Assembly: GCA_947579605.1 (NCBI GenBank)
Contig: OX388318.1
Coordinates: 12,927,763 to 12,991,762 of the forward strand
Source: Athripsodes cinereus
Taxonomy: Eukaryota > Arthropoda > Insecta > Trichoptera > Leptoceridae
Direction of reading: 5' to 3'
Length of the DNA stretch: 64,000 bases
Each line of letters opens with the position of its first letter. Positions within the stretch are counted from its first letter, which is position 1. Both the position numbers and the translations under genes were made by a program. Shown in pieces: positions 43,113-55,059 of the stretch. The notes below the pieces were generated by a model. The model was given only the letters and a program-made list of their open reading frames with translations, had not been told where the DNA came from and did not search any database.

Positions 43113-46100
43113 AAAGTCTTCTATTCTCTTTACCGAACATTATCCGTCCATCCACTTCAGATCTCAAATTATTTAGTTATCAAATGCAATGTTGCTTACT
43201 TACTTGCCGTCTATTTTATATAATTTTGTTAACTGATATACAGAAAGAATAAGTAAGCCAATAAAAGTATTAATGATTTAATGATATTATAAATTTCATT
43301 ATTGTTAAATATGTTATTTATTTTATTATTTAATACACATTCTTCCAATTTTATTATTATTAACCCTGTGCGGTAATGTGCGTCATAAAAGAATACTATA
43401 GAAATTGTTTCTTACGCACCCTTTAACCCGTACCATCCGTTTGTCTCGCATCATTATTTTGACAGTGTAATTTATACAAGTGTGGTGGAGGCATTTAAAT
43501 TTATTTATAATGTATATTAGTAAATGTGGCAACAAAATGTGACATTTGCCCTCCAAAAAATATTTTCAGTGTCTGGAATGGAATAAGTAGTTCTCTCATT
43601 CTTTTCTGAAAGATTTCAAATGTACCTACTATAAAAGGCATAGGTATAATTATTTATAAAACATATAACACATTGTATATTGTTTCTAGTTTGACAATAA
43701 GGCACGCGATACATCTGAAATATCTTATTGTCTTGTCTACAAAACTTCCAAAAAACCATTGAAAAAATTAAATAATGACATGCACCTACTAATCGCCATT
43801 GTTGCCACTGTATGTGATGGTACTTATAGATAAGCAAATTTCAATAAAAAAAATATCTTTACTACGAATAATAAAAGAATAGATAATACATGTGATTATT
43901 ACCCAAAATATACATTATTCACAGAAATTATTTTCCGTATATTTAATTGAATTTAATCTGTCTTCTCTAATAAGTGTATGGGTGAAGGAGTGTTTATGTA
44001 AGAGAAAGGGGAGTTAAGGAGAAAGAAGTGCTTCATAATATTATGTACATACAGTTACTTTATTATTTTCTTACATATATAAATGTTATTATTTTTATCA
44101 TTACCTACTCCTTCTATATCGTAGCATGCTGATGACAGCTGTTTTTTATTAAAAGAATGTTGAAATTCAATAATGAGATTCCATAAAATATGGATATTAA
44201 ATTTTTTTTCTAACGTTTTATAATCAGGTGAGTTATTCCTTTGCTGTCCTTGGTAAGTGGGTATATCTAGTGTGTGCATTTGCTTGGTTAAGTTGTGAAT
44301 TTTAAATCTTTTTTGTACCATATTTAGGGTACACATATGTCTTGTTTTAGATTGAGTCCTCAGTAAGTACCTATACGTGAATGACTAGATGAAAATATTT
44401 TTATAATGCACCGTTCTTTTGATAACCTCATTCATTCAAATACTTGCATAATATTTCGAGAAAATGTAAAAAAAATCGAGGAAACTTTACCCTTTGATCT
44501 TGTCCTGAATAGTCGTTTGATAGCTGAAGATAGTAATATCTTATGATTATAAAACGAAATTGAACATTAAAACCCTTCATGGTTTTCTGTTTCTCAGAGG
44601 CACTCTAATATTTTTTGCATGTTTAGATTTTTCGTATGTTATTCCAATTCATATAAACTCTGATAGGACTACCATTTTATTGTTATTTTTCTTTTTTGTT
44701 ATCAAACCATAGACAACAAAAATAAAAATATGATAATATCTCCAATAAACAATATGTACATACAATTATTGTTAAGAAAAAAATGTTTGAGGTAAATTAC
44801 ATTCATGTTTTTATTGTACCTATTATTTGCTCCTCAAAGGAGTTTCTTTAATTATCTAATAACATTCAGGATAGACAGACTCGGTATTGTGTGTAGGTAT
44901 TTTAAAAAGCACAACTAACAAACAAAGAATATTGTGCTTTCTTTTATTAAAAAAAAGTATCTACATATTATGCCTCCTATATTGTATTGTATGTCTTCTT
45001 ATTATACAATAATAACCTGCCTGAAACATAACTGGGAAAATTAAGCCCGTAAACAATTCAGCTCAAGGTCTTTAATTCCAAATGATTGCTTTTCGGGTTA
45101 TTGATATGTATAAAACAATTACAAGTTATAGGTAATCATAACACATATTATTCATATTACTTAATTGATTTTTATTGAAGCTTATTCAACCCGTGCTTAG
45201 ATACAATAAAAATAAGCTTATTTATTCTTTTGAATGCAAACCTTTTCTTATAAACTAATTTACTTCACTAAATTAATGGAATATTTGAACTTTACGTATA
45301 AGGGTAGGTACATTTTGTACGTTAATTGATTAATTGTTCCAGAATGAATTCATTATAGTATTAAAATACAGAACATAGTATAAGTTCTTAAGTAACACTG
45401 AAGATGGACGTATCCGAAAGGTCTCTGCCTGTTAAATAACATTATTGAAAGTAAAAATTGTTTGTTTTTTAAAATATTTTTTTCAGTATTTTTATAATTT
45501 ATATAGTATTTTTTTATATAAGTATTTAGTATTTATATCTACCACATATCAAAATCTACCTCAAAACAGATCTACATAATATGAAAAAGACTGTGTTATG
45601 GATTTGATCCTTTTTCCTAGGACACTGATCTAACAGCAAGAATAAAATGCATTGCCACATTTGTTCTACACTCCCTCATTTTAAATGTAAAAGGCTTTCT
45701 TTTTTCTCGTTTCCATAAGAAAAAAACAGTTAAAAAAATAATCGCCCATTTTAATCAATGAAATCAAGTGTTTTAACAAAAAGATTTTTTTATTTATTTA
45801 TATCTACGTTCTAATGTGAATACCTACGATCTAATAATATCTATGCATCTCCCAATATTACAACTAAGTATATACTGTTTATTCTAGTAATATAATTATT
45901 ATGTTGGGTTAATGAGGCGAACACGTAACGATAACATTAACAGCACAATAGGAGTGATAATAATAATATTATTAATATGATAATAATAAATTACTTAACT
46001 AGTTTGTTGGTATATACTACATAGTTACATTGTTGTTATCTATAAAGCACAATTTCTGTATCATTGTACTTGCCTATGTAATAATGGAAGGAGTGTGTCA

Positions 46101-46599
46101 TCAATAAGGTTCAATTTGAATGAATATACTCGTATGTATGTAAAAAAATTACATAAACTGCGTTTAATCAAAGTTGCCCATTAAATAAAATAAAAAAAAA
46201 ATTGCATTAAACTTTTAAAATGGAGTTATTAGTACCACTAAAAAAAGTCAATATCGCATCATGACACATTCATTTTTTGGGTAGTCATTGGACCAACAGT
46301 ATGTAATGAATACACAGATTATTCTCAGTACCATAAAAATAAGACAGTCATGTTCAATAAGTTTTTGTACATATTATAATATTCTCCCTGTGATGACATT
46401 GATCTAGAAATAATGATAACCAAAACCACATAAAGATTAAAATGTGCACAAAGTTCTATAGAAAGCCAAACGCTAGGCAAAAGTCTAAGAGATAAGATAC
46501 CAAGACGCTTAACATAAGTTTTCGATGGGGTGATATGTATCATAACATTAAATCGTATTAATGGGGAAGTAATGTAGATAGATAGAAAGGGAACCGATA
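43113..46599. other. AT-rich sequence without a recognised gene
   Basis: I read this on both strands and found no LINE tail, SINE box or strong palindrome. Frames at 43616, 44055 and 46325 (minus) are AT-rich and unconvincing. Confidence 0.4.
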
Positions 46600-46773
46600 T
46601 ATTGATACCAATAATCCCAAAATGGAGACCATGCGATCAAAAAATATGATCAAAGAATAGGTCGATATCAAAAGAGGTGGGTTGATGATATCATCCCCGT
46701 CGCGGATAGGGAGCGGACAACAATAGCCCAAGAAAGAGAAAAATGGAAGACTATGGAAGAGGCTTACTTCTAG
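46600..46773 (+). mobile_element. LINE J: C-terminal fragment (RWVDDI type)
   Basis: The frame ending at 46773 reads NGDHAIKKYDQRIGRYQK, RWVDDIIPVADRERTTIAQE, REKWKTMEEAYF, stop, then 'gaattagaagaagaagaata'. 'GRPxKRWxDDI ... A.DR..WK.LEEA' is a well-known insect RTE-like C-terminus. Upstream it meets stops. Confidence 0.7.
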
Positions 46774-47261
46774 TGGTGGAGAGATGGCTAGGGATGACGA
46801 ATTAGAAGAAGAAGAATACCTTTATCAATATGTTTCTGTAGTCTGTCTTAGGATAAAACGTGGGAAAAATTCAACGTTTGTTAATAAATTTAGTCCATTG
46901 TAGCTTTCGATTAAAATGTGGGTGTTTAAAGATCATTTCAAATAGTTTTTAATATTTGCCAATTAGAACATTGACTTTATTTATATGGAATGTAATAAAT
47001 TCTAAATTGATGGAAATCTACTCAAATAAGTACCTACTTACATCGCTCATATTGGACATAGTAATGTGCTGTCTGCAAGTGTTGTAAATATTTAATACAA
47101 GATATTGTTAACGTATACGAAAAATATAATCAACCAATGTGAGAAACCCTTAAATAACTTGTATGCATATAAATATACGCACATTATTAATAATTGCTTA
47201 TTAAAATATAATTAATTTTGGGTTAATGATTTAGTTTAGTTGATTAATGGGTTAGTTGGAA
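46774..47261. other. AT-rich sequence without a recognised feature
   Basis: Nothing is recognised. Confidence 0.4.
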
Positions 47262-47378
47262 ATGGGTTAGTTGGAAGATATCGCGCTTCTGCGATAAACT
47301 CGCCCATTGCACAAATTTATTTGTCTGGTTTTGCAATGTTTGTGTTTTAATAATGTTTGTTTTTTTGTGCAATAAAGA

Positions 47379-47410
<32 letters not shown>
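47262..47410 (+). repeat. LINE 3' UTR with (ATT)n tail
   Basis: 'ggaagatatcgcgcttctgc' 'gataaactcgcccattgcac', then 'gtgcaataaagatttttatt' and an ATT microsatellite. It is the counterpart of 7205-7360. Confidence 0.65.
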
Positions 47411-47412
<2 letters not shown>

Positions 47413-47684
47413 ATTTAATCCCATCAGTGGTTTCGATGGTGTTGATGTTGTAAACAGGCTTACGAAGCCAACTAACAATATTTCAATATCGTATGGTAAA
47501 ATAATTACATTTTAGAAATCATTATCTACCAACATTTGAAATAATAAAACATTTAAATTTATACACATAATTTGAGTAATTTCTATTTATGTTATACTTA
47601 TCGCTAGATATTTTTTTATTCTGGTTCATACAATGAAAGTACACGTAGACAAAGTACATGGTTTCCAATAGTGTTGAGGCTTTC
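47411..47684. other. AT-rich sequence without a recognised feature
   Basis: Nothing is recognised. Confidence 0.4.
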
Positions 47685-47790
47685 GTATTTTTTCTTCTTG
47701 TGCCTTGTCAGGTACGCACAACTTCGGCGATCTCTTAAAGGAATGCTTCTCTATAAGTCTTCTTCACCGGGCCAATATTCAGACGCCTGT
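47685..47790 (-). mobile_element. LINE B relic
   Basis: 'cttcttgtgccttgtcaggt' 'acgcacaacttcggcgatct' matches the reversed LINE B end at 37645-37690 ('ccatgtcaggttcccccgat'). The frame is lost. Confidence 0.5.
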
Positions 47791-48494
47791 ACAATCAATG
47801 ATGTTTCAATGCCACAATACTTGCATTTTATCAGAAGTCGTTCTAATACTTATCAAATATCCATTTCGTTCCACAAAGTTAAAATATTTTAATTTTGCAA
47901 TTCATATGAATATACCATAGAGCGTATTATATAGGTACTCGTAGTTGTAACTACGGAACCTTTTGTAATAAATTTATATATTTCGTTCCAAATAAACATG
48001 TTATGCAATACAACAGCTAAGATATCAGAGTACTAAAATAGAAACTATATACAAGCGTGTGGTCAACAAAGTCTTGTAAATTTTATTAACATTGTTTATA
48101 GAATCCAAGAAGCAGGTACATAATATATTTTTTCTTTTCTGGGCTTGAAAAGGGTTGATGGCGTGATACGGAAAATAGTTGTATCTATTTCATTTGTCTC
48201 ATTGTATTTGTATGACATTTTTCTTAGTAATTTGATAACAATGATGTGCTTTTGACTTTGACAAATTAATATAATTACAACTATAATTATTTTAATTAGA
48301 TAAACTAAAGTAAAGTGCTATTTGCATTGTAAATCGATTACTCAATACTCAGTTCCATATACCAATAATAATTCGAAAATCAAATATTCCTAGAAAACGT
48401 GTCAAAATATTAAGCAGTATGGAATATTTCGAAAATGCTAAGAAATACACGCTTGCAGTATAGAATATTTAATTTAAAAAAATGAAATGAATTA
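47791..48494. other. AT-rich sequence without a recognised feature
   Basis: Nothing is recognised. Confidence 0.4.
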
Positions 48495-48720
48495 TTCACT
48501 GTGTCGGTGTTTTAGTAGTAGAATTCCATAGCGAAATAAATAAAAGAAATGTTTTAATCTACTATTTGTTTCTTTGACGAGAGAGACGTCTTTCCTCTTA
48601 TTAGGACATTGTCAATCTATCTAGATTTACAATATAGATTGACAATGTCCTAATAAGACGAAAGACGTCTCTCTCATCGAATAAACATGTGTAGAATAAA
48701 ACATTTGTTTTGTTTATTTC
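48495..48720 (+). mobile_element. P1 foldback element, full palindrome
   Basis: The head 'attcactgtgtcggtgtttt' and 'agaattccatagcgaaat' precedes arms 48579-48620 and 48634-48675 (42 bp, one mismatch, 13-nt loop); weaker similarity extends outward on both sides. The plus-strand core is TTGACAA (48639-48645), T, GTCCTAATAAGAC, GAAA (48660-48663), and the self-complementary AGACGTCT (48663-48670), then C. This parallels a hammerhead layout with a palindromic stem III (inference). Confidence 0.75.
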
Positions 48721-48949
48721 GAATTGAAGTTATATCACATTCTTCGTGAAATTACTCAAAAAATTGAATTTATGAAATTTCTAGTTCTTGGCCTGTGGAA
48801 CTGCACGATCAATATGTACTGTTGTTAATGTTACCGTAAAATGTTCTGGGACCGGTCTGTGAAATTTTTTATTGGCAGGTTTCATACTGTCAAAGCTCGA
48901 CACAAAACATTTAGTACGAATATATCTATTCAAGAGAAAAATTAATATT

Positions 48950-49085
48950 AAAATATTCACTATGTGGGTGTTAAGATAGATAGTAAAATTTCATACTGAA
49001 ATTTAAAACAAATGTTTTTTCTTCTAGGAAAGCGTATCCCTTATAATATCAATAGAGTAGAAAAATATTTGTGTTTTATTTCATA
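48950..49085 (+). repeat. P1 relic
   Basis: 'ttcactatgtgggtgttaag' 'atagatagtaaaatttcata' 'ctgaaat' is a diverged P1 head, followed by 'ttcttctaggaaagcgtatc'. No palindrome is left. Confidence 0.45.
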
Positions 49086-49139
49086 ATATAAACAAATTAT
49101 ATAAATTGAAAAAATAATCGTTTGAAGTTTCTATATAAA

Positions 49140-49245
49140 ATTATAATAATAATAAACACTTTATTGTCAAATATACAAATATTTTACAAAAGGCGTACAT
49201 ATTGCCTTGAGGCAATGTCTTCCAGTAAACCTACTACAATGTTTG
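49140..49245 (-). repeat. LINE 3' UTR remnant
   Basis: 'taataataataaacacttta' 'ttgtcaaata' and 'attgccttgaggcaatgtct' 'tcca' are a reversed AATAAAGTG..ATTATTA end and the conserved 'ggaaga..ttgcc' block. Confidence 0.55.
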
Positions 49246-50114
49246 AGAACTGCTTTAATATAAAGTGAGTTTAGATCAAAAGATAAACAGAAAATGAAAT
49301 ATATTATAACATATGTTTATATGACATTTAAATCATCCATTCATTAAAACATCTTCGATTCGGTGAGGTTTGCTATCCAATGAACATCCTTATTTTTTTT
49401 TAATAATATGATTGAGTTGCGAAAAACGTATGCTTATACTTGCAATGAAATCGATAACTACTTTTCTAGTGGAAAAATTGTAAGAGCTTTAAATGAAAAT
49501 ACGGATAAAGCCCAGGTATTTGCAAAAAAATATTTGTAGGTCCTTAACGTCATGAATATTAACACATTTGGTTCAGAACATACCTATAACACAGCTGTCC
49601 ACAAATCAATATACACTCTTCCATTGAGAACTTTTCCAAAACCTCTCAATTTATAGGATACAATCATTACATAATAATCTTGTATATGTTGTACAAGTAA
49701 CCGAACAATAATACTAATAAATACATCGGTTACGACCGATTAAATAAACTATGTAAGTAAAGTTGGAGTTGAGTCTATAAAACACTCAGCAGTAAAAGTT
49801 GTTAGTACCTCCATCAGATCAAGGAGATGATACTAATATTGATTGCTGTTTGATGATCTTTAATGTTGCTCTATATTAGATAATATAACGTGTGTACCAA
49901 CTAGCTACAGTTTCAGAAACATATCAAATGGAAATGCAATCCATGTTAATTTATATCTTTTCCATATAGTCTTTGGAATAGAAAACATGTCCACATTCTT
50001 TACTGTAAGTTTCAAAGTGTTGTCATGACAGGTATTCCTAAAAATTCACAAAGAAGTCATCAGACTTTAGCAATGAGATATGTTTATTTTAATATTTCCA
50101 ATGTTTCGTGATTA
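49246..50114. other. AT-rich sequence with an M1 5'-block relic
   Basis: 'cttcgattcggtgaggtttg' 'ctatccaatgaacatcctta' at 49351-49392 is the first block of M1. Otherwise nothing is seen. Confidence 0.4.
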
Positions 50115-50290
50115 ACACTGCGGAATTCCATATTAATTATTAATTTAAAATAAAAGAAAATTTGTTCTTTCCACTAGAATAACTTTATTCAATTAAAACG
50201 TTTTTGGAACTGTTGTTGTTACTGATGATGGAACAAGTAGTAACGAAAACGTTTTAACTGAATAAAGTTATTCTAGTGGAAAGTACAAAG
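50115..50290 (+). mobile_element. P3 foldback element
   Basis: The head 'aacactgcggaattccatat' 'taattattaat' parallels the P1 head. The arms 50167-50205 and 50246-50284 (39 bp, two or three mismatches) are adjacent to the core 50222-50256: CTGATGA, T, GGAACaagtaGTAAC, GAAA, then AACGTTTT. This copy keeps the exact CTGATGA and GAAA boxes of the hammerhead consensus; stem II has two mismatches. Confidence 0.7.
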
Positions 50291-50294
50291 CAAA

Positions 50295-50385
50295 GACAGC
50301 TTGCATGTTTTATATGCAGCTGGTCTGCTGGCTACCCCACTTGTGGGATATGCCGTGATGGTGTAGTAGTAGTAGTAGTGGTAGT
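50295..50385 (+). repeat. M1 repeat copy with (GTA)n tail
   Basis: 'acagcttgcatgttttatat' 'gcagctggtctgctggctac', 'cccacttgtgggatatgccg' 'tgatggtgtagtagtagtag'. This is the cleanest M1 terminus in the window. The microsatellite after 'gatggt' looks like a retroposon tail. Confidence 0.7.
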
Positions 50386-50434
50386 ACAAAGTTTCTTTTA
50401 TCATTTAATTTTGATGTTTAGTTAAGTCAACTTT

Positions 50435-50525
50435 AAAAAAAAAAAAAATCTTTATTGTGGTATAAAGTAGCACAAATGGCGGGTTTATTGCCTTTAGGCA
50501 ATTTCTACCAACCAACCAAAATTAA
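50435..50525 (-). repeat. LINE 3' UTR remnant
   Basis: A reversed A-tail ('aaaaaaatctttattgtggt'), then 'ggcgggtttattgcctttag' 'gcaatttct'. It is the same class as 49140 and 7205. Confidence 0.55.
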
Positions 50526-50773
50526 TGGACTTTTATGTCAAATTTTAATGGTGTCAACTATAATTATGTTTTAGAAGAGCAAAATAAGACCGTGATTGAG
50601 TTTTGACACGAACATTTATTATGATAAAGAAGAATAAAAAGATCTTAAGATTGCATGTTAATAATTATATTCATTTTCTTAAATAAATTAACACAATCAC
50701 GACATTTCGATATTACCTTTATGTACAACTTCACATTATCTTTGTTTTATTAAAAAAAAACATTAATCCAGTT

Positions 50774-51030
50774 ATGACAAGTAAAACTTCATATTTTGGT
50801 CACATAATGAGAGGAGAAAAATATGCCATCCTACAACTGGTTATAGAAGTGAAGATTAGGGGCCGTAGAAGGATTGGAAGAAAGCATCTTTTCTGGCTTC
50901 AGAACATTCGGGAGTGGACCGGGATGAGAAGTATAGAGGAGCTGTTTCGTGCTGTCCAGAACAGAAAAAAAATTCCATGAAGTCGTCAATGTTGGGGGGA
51001 CCCGACAAAACACATCAACAAAAAGAAAAT
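50774..51030 (+). mobile_element. LINE B: C-terminal fragment, one frameshift
   Basis: The frame reads YFGHIMRGEKYAILQLVIEV, KIRGRRRIGRKHLFWLQNIR, EWTGMRSIEELFRAVQNRKK. A one-base shift in an A run at about 50964-50972 moves the true ending (KFHEVVNVGGT-like) out of frame. It is the longest LINE B copy here and carries the FGHIMRG segment before the GRR.GRK block. Confidence 0.75.
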
Positions 51031-51204
51031 GATAACTTATAGAGAGCATTTTCTTTCATTAATAATGTAAACAAACAAAAAAAAATACATTATTATGTAA
51101 TATATCTTAAAAATAATAATAAAAAACTAGTTTTTTTTTTAGATGTATCATAAACCTATACCGTTATAACCTATAACCTATACCGTGTACCGTTAAAATC
51201 TAGT

Positions 51205-51280
51205 TTTTTTTATGTTAATGTTATAGGGTTGACTGGAAGACGTTGCTCAGCAACAAATCCGACTTTTGGCCTAATTTGCC
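51205..51280 (+). repeat. LINE 3' UTR remnant
   Basis: 'gggttgactggaagacgttg' 'ctcagcaacaaatccgactt' 'ttg' follows the same 'ggaaga..gc..caa.tccg' layout as the 3' UTR at 47262, with different bases in the paired positions. Confidence 0.4.
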
Positions 51281-52913
51281 CAAAAGTGTCCATTCAAGAA
51301 TCATCACCTTCTGGGTCTTTAATCTTCCCTTGAACATCTCGTGATATAAATAATACTGTAATTAATAATAGTAATAAACCCTTCCACCTTGTTTCGAGAG
51401 CTTTCGTCTTCCATCCTTATATGCAAATCATTGCTCAAAAGAAATATTAAAATTACTGAAACTTCAAATCATGCAAAGATTGTTTCATCAAGATAATTTT
51501 GTTTTTACTAGTATTTTGGTATTGTTTTATTTCTTAATGTTAAAGTTTAGTATCAATGATCTATTATAAAATAAGTATACCAACTTAAGTGACTTATAAA
51601 CCTTACGCTATTCTATATCATCTGTAAATAGCTGTTTGCTTGTAACATTGAACAAATAAATATATAAAAGTACACGAAAATGGACTCAAATAAAATATAT
51701 ACATGATATTATATTTGTTGCCATATATGTAGTATGTAATTGGAGAAGTTTGTAAATGGTCTGTATAAGTACGTTCCAATAGGAAGTACCAACATATTTA
51801 TTATTTGATGAGGCTAACTTGTTTGTTCTATATGTGGTACGAAATTGTTTGTTTATCTTTGTAGGATCAAAGTCGGAACACAGATTAGGGTGAGTAATAT
51901 TTCGGTGGCTTAATTAGGTCAAAATTATTCAAATGAAATAAAATATGTAAATTTATCAATATGAAACAAAAAAAATTACCAAACATGTTTTAATACTTTG
52001 AAAGTTTGGATGTTTGAAAGAAATCATTTATCGAGATTATTACAAAGGTTCAGTAATAAATTCACTTAAAACTTATCTTATTTACTGTCTTATTAATAAA
52101 CGTAGATAAGTTAATAAGTGATTAACCACCGATCAGTTTTCTATATCATATTCAATATTCTAGCTAACCTTAGTTGTTATTAGACGAGCGACCAATAATT
52201 CTGTTATATATTTGTATAATGACAATACCAAGAATATTAAGGTATATAATTGTTGTCATTCAGATGACAGGCCTCATTTCTTGTTAAACTTTAGAAAGAA
52301 TAAATTGTGTAAAATAAGATCAAGTCGTTTCATTAAAATACACCGCATAACAAATTCACACAATATATAAGATATTTTTAAAATTTTGTGAATTGGAATA
52401 TGTCCAGAGTTCGATCACAATAATATAATGTATAGGTATAAGAGTATTTCTGACTTAAATAAAGGTTTGCTGTAAATCGAAGGTTTATCCACCCCTTAGT
52501 ATTGACCTTAAACAATAAGAGTAATACTATAATGAGGTAGTAATTTTAGACGTTAGAGTGACTATAATCCCCGATCTAAAGGGTATAATATTCCCTTTTA
52601 TGAACTCTAATGCTAGGTTCAAAGAGATGAGACACCAGTACAAAAATAATCGAAGAAAATATCCGAAGAAAATATCAAAATATGCATTAAACTTTACTGA
52701 ATTGAGAGATTTACTTATTTGTTTTTTATTTTTATTTTGTATTTTAAAATATTGTAAATATTGAGTAACTACTTATATATAAGTTACCAATGTCTCTTTG
52801 CACATCGCATTGGCCAAAAGCTGTTATGATGTGCAAAGTAAATTTAAAGGGAATAATAATAATAAAAAAAAATTGTATCTGAAATTTTGAAATAACACAA
52901 TTGATTTTAAAGT
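51281..52913. other. AT-rich sequence; small hairpin near 52795-52840
   Basis: CTTTGCACATC and GATGTGCAAAG form an 11-bp stem with a 21-nt loop. Otherwise nothing is recognised. Confidence 0.4.
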
Positions 52914-53133
52914 GATATAATGAAAACAAAATTGTTTTTGGTTTTACAACGATTTATTTGTTAAATAAGTAACCAGGTTTCGACCTATGAGGTCATTGTC
53001 AAACTCAATGACCTCATAGGTCGAAACCTGGCTACTTATTTAACAAATAAATCGTTGTAAAACCAAAAACAATTTTGTTTTCATTATATCAATATAATGA
53101 AGTTTTACAAAATCAACGTCGACTCAATCAATA
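52914..53133 (+). mobile_element. P4 foldback element, 86-bp arms, 12-bp target duplication
   Basis: The arms 52913-52998 and 53006-53091 differ at a single position and are separated by 7 nt (TCAAACT). The direct repeats TGATTTTAAAGT at 52902-52913 and 53134-53145 flank the element. The core read on the minus strand from about 53001 is TTGACAA, T, GACCTcatAGGTC, GAAA, CCTGGTT, the same layout as P1. About 40 bp outside the right arm belong to the element but are unpaired. Confidence 0.8.
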
Positions 53134-53828
53134 TGATTTTAAAGTATTGGAATTCTATCGCTGATATGATATGATTGTAATTTTTGGAAGATATATGGAA
53201 AAAATCAATAGGAACACTGTAATACTCTATGTATAAACATTGAAATTAAAAAAAACTTTGGTTATAATTGGTTATTAAATTGGAGAAATAGAATAGCCTA
53301 GGACATATTTTTTCCTCAATTTTTATTTGATGTAAGACACTTATAATCTCAAATCAGCGATGAAATATGCTGACCATCCTGAATGCCTTAATTTTAATGG
53401 CATATATGATATAGAATAGATGTTTGTTGTCCGAAGTATCATTAAAGTCCCTTAACTCAAAGCTCTTTTCTCCGAAAAAGGTTTCACAGTCCCTACTTAG
53501 TATGATCACCGATTAATTCTAATACAATCAAGATATCTACTTGTATTTCCTACTTGTATTATCATCTATTTATCACACACCCAGAGAATAAAACTGAAGG
53601 CAGACTTTCAGTGTAACAGTCTCATTGGCACTTACTCTAACAACTAAGTAATAAACAATCCTCAAACTGGATTTTGTTTTATCTACATATGCACCTATAT
53701 GGACTTGACGGATTATGTTGAATAGGTGTTTGCTAATTTAAAGATTCTAAACAGGACTTTAGCAAAAAGGAATATTTTTATAAATATGTTTAAGATTTTT
53801 TTAAATCACTGATAATTTGGTAAAGAAC
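53134..53828. other. AT-rich sequence with an M1 fragment
   Basis: 'atctcaaatcagcgatgaaa' 'tatgctgaccatcctgaatg' at 53347-53386 is the 5' block of M1. Otherwise nothing is recognised. Confidence 0.4.
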
Positions 53829-54022
53829 TGTAGGCCTAGTCAAAACACATTTAAGCGTTACGTTTTCGTTCAAACGCGGATGACCTTGCGAGAACGCGTC
53901 AATTTTCGGAGCTACTTGTGTATTTTAGCTACAAAAATTGACGCGTTCTCGCAACGTCGTCCGCGTTTGAACGAAAACGAAACGAAAACGTAACGCTTAA
54001 ATGTGTTTTGACTAGGCCTACA
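53829..54022. mobile_element. Foldback MITE, about 78-bp arms
   Basis: The arms 53829-53906 and about 53934-54022 are complementary, starting TGTAGGCCTAGTCAAAACAC. The right arm has an extra 11-nt duplication (CGAAACGAAAA) and two or three mismatches. The body is G+C-rich with CpG-rich words ('gcgagaacgcgtcaa'), in contrast to its flanks. No obvious target duplication and no P-type core. Confidence 0.8.
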
Positions 54023-55059
54023 TATATCGTAATTGTTCAGTATACGAGCTTGGACAAGAAAATGAAGCTTAGAATTTTTTTAAGGGATAGCGCAAGCTAT
54101 CAAATCATCTCAAGAGTGAATTTCAAAGTTGTTTTGTGAGAAGCTACCTAAGTAAATGGAGTTTGTTGAAATTGTTTAATAAATACATGTCTAAAGACAA
54201 AAGTCTTTGTTGAATAGTATTTTGGAAATACTTAAAGATTTTTCTATTTTGCATTTCAGTGCTTTTCTTGGAGACAGAGTAGGAAAAAACTTTTTGCATT
54301 CAATGCGCAATACTTATTGTTTTCTATGAACGCTTTTATATAGTTTTTGTAGGATCAGTAAATTGTGAAAGAGGGATATCGAAGTCACCCGCCTTGAAAC
54401 CAAATTTGTCAATTTCCTTACACGAAATTTTATTCAAAATACAGAAGGTATGTACATATGTAGTGGTATATAGTGATTGTTCGCTTTACACATGGTCGTC
54501 AAAATGGTGATCATTATTATTATTTTTATATAACATTGCAATAAAGTTAGGTAACTTTAATGATACCTTATCAATAGTTTATGAAGGGGTTTATAACATT
54601 AATATTTTATCGTTGATCGTTAATTTGTTTCAGGTAACCGATACGTTAATAAAGTAAAAATAAAATAAAATGTTTAAAATATACAATATTAATAACCACT
54701 GTGACCTACACGTTAATGTTATTATGTTTTGCCTATACAAGTTTATTACTTTGATATGTTTAACATAAAAATTAATTTTACAATATAAAACATATTCCTC
54801 ACTGCAAGAGTTTCCGGGGGTTTCACTGGCACTGATTTATCTTGTTTTTTGCATATTTTTGGAAACAGGTCTCCCCTATGATTTTAATTCCTTCCGTACT
54901 GGATTTCCAACTCCCACTTGTTTCCAACTATTTTACTTGACTTTCGATACTTTTTCTATTTATTCTACAACAGAACTTTCTTGGAGCATCTTATTTGATC
55001 GGCTGGCAATATGTCCTGTCTAGCTCCATTTTAGAATAAATAATCTTTCGACTTGTGCT
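54023..55059. other. AT-rich sequence without a recognised gene
   Basis: Nothing is recognised. Confidence 0.4.
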
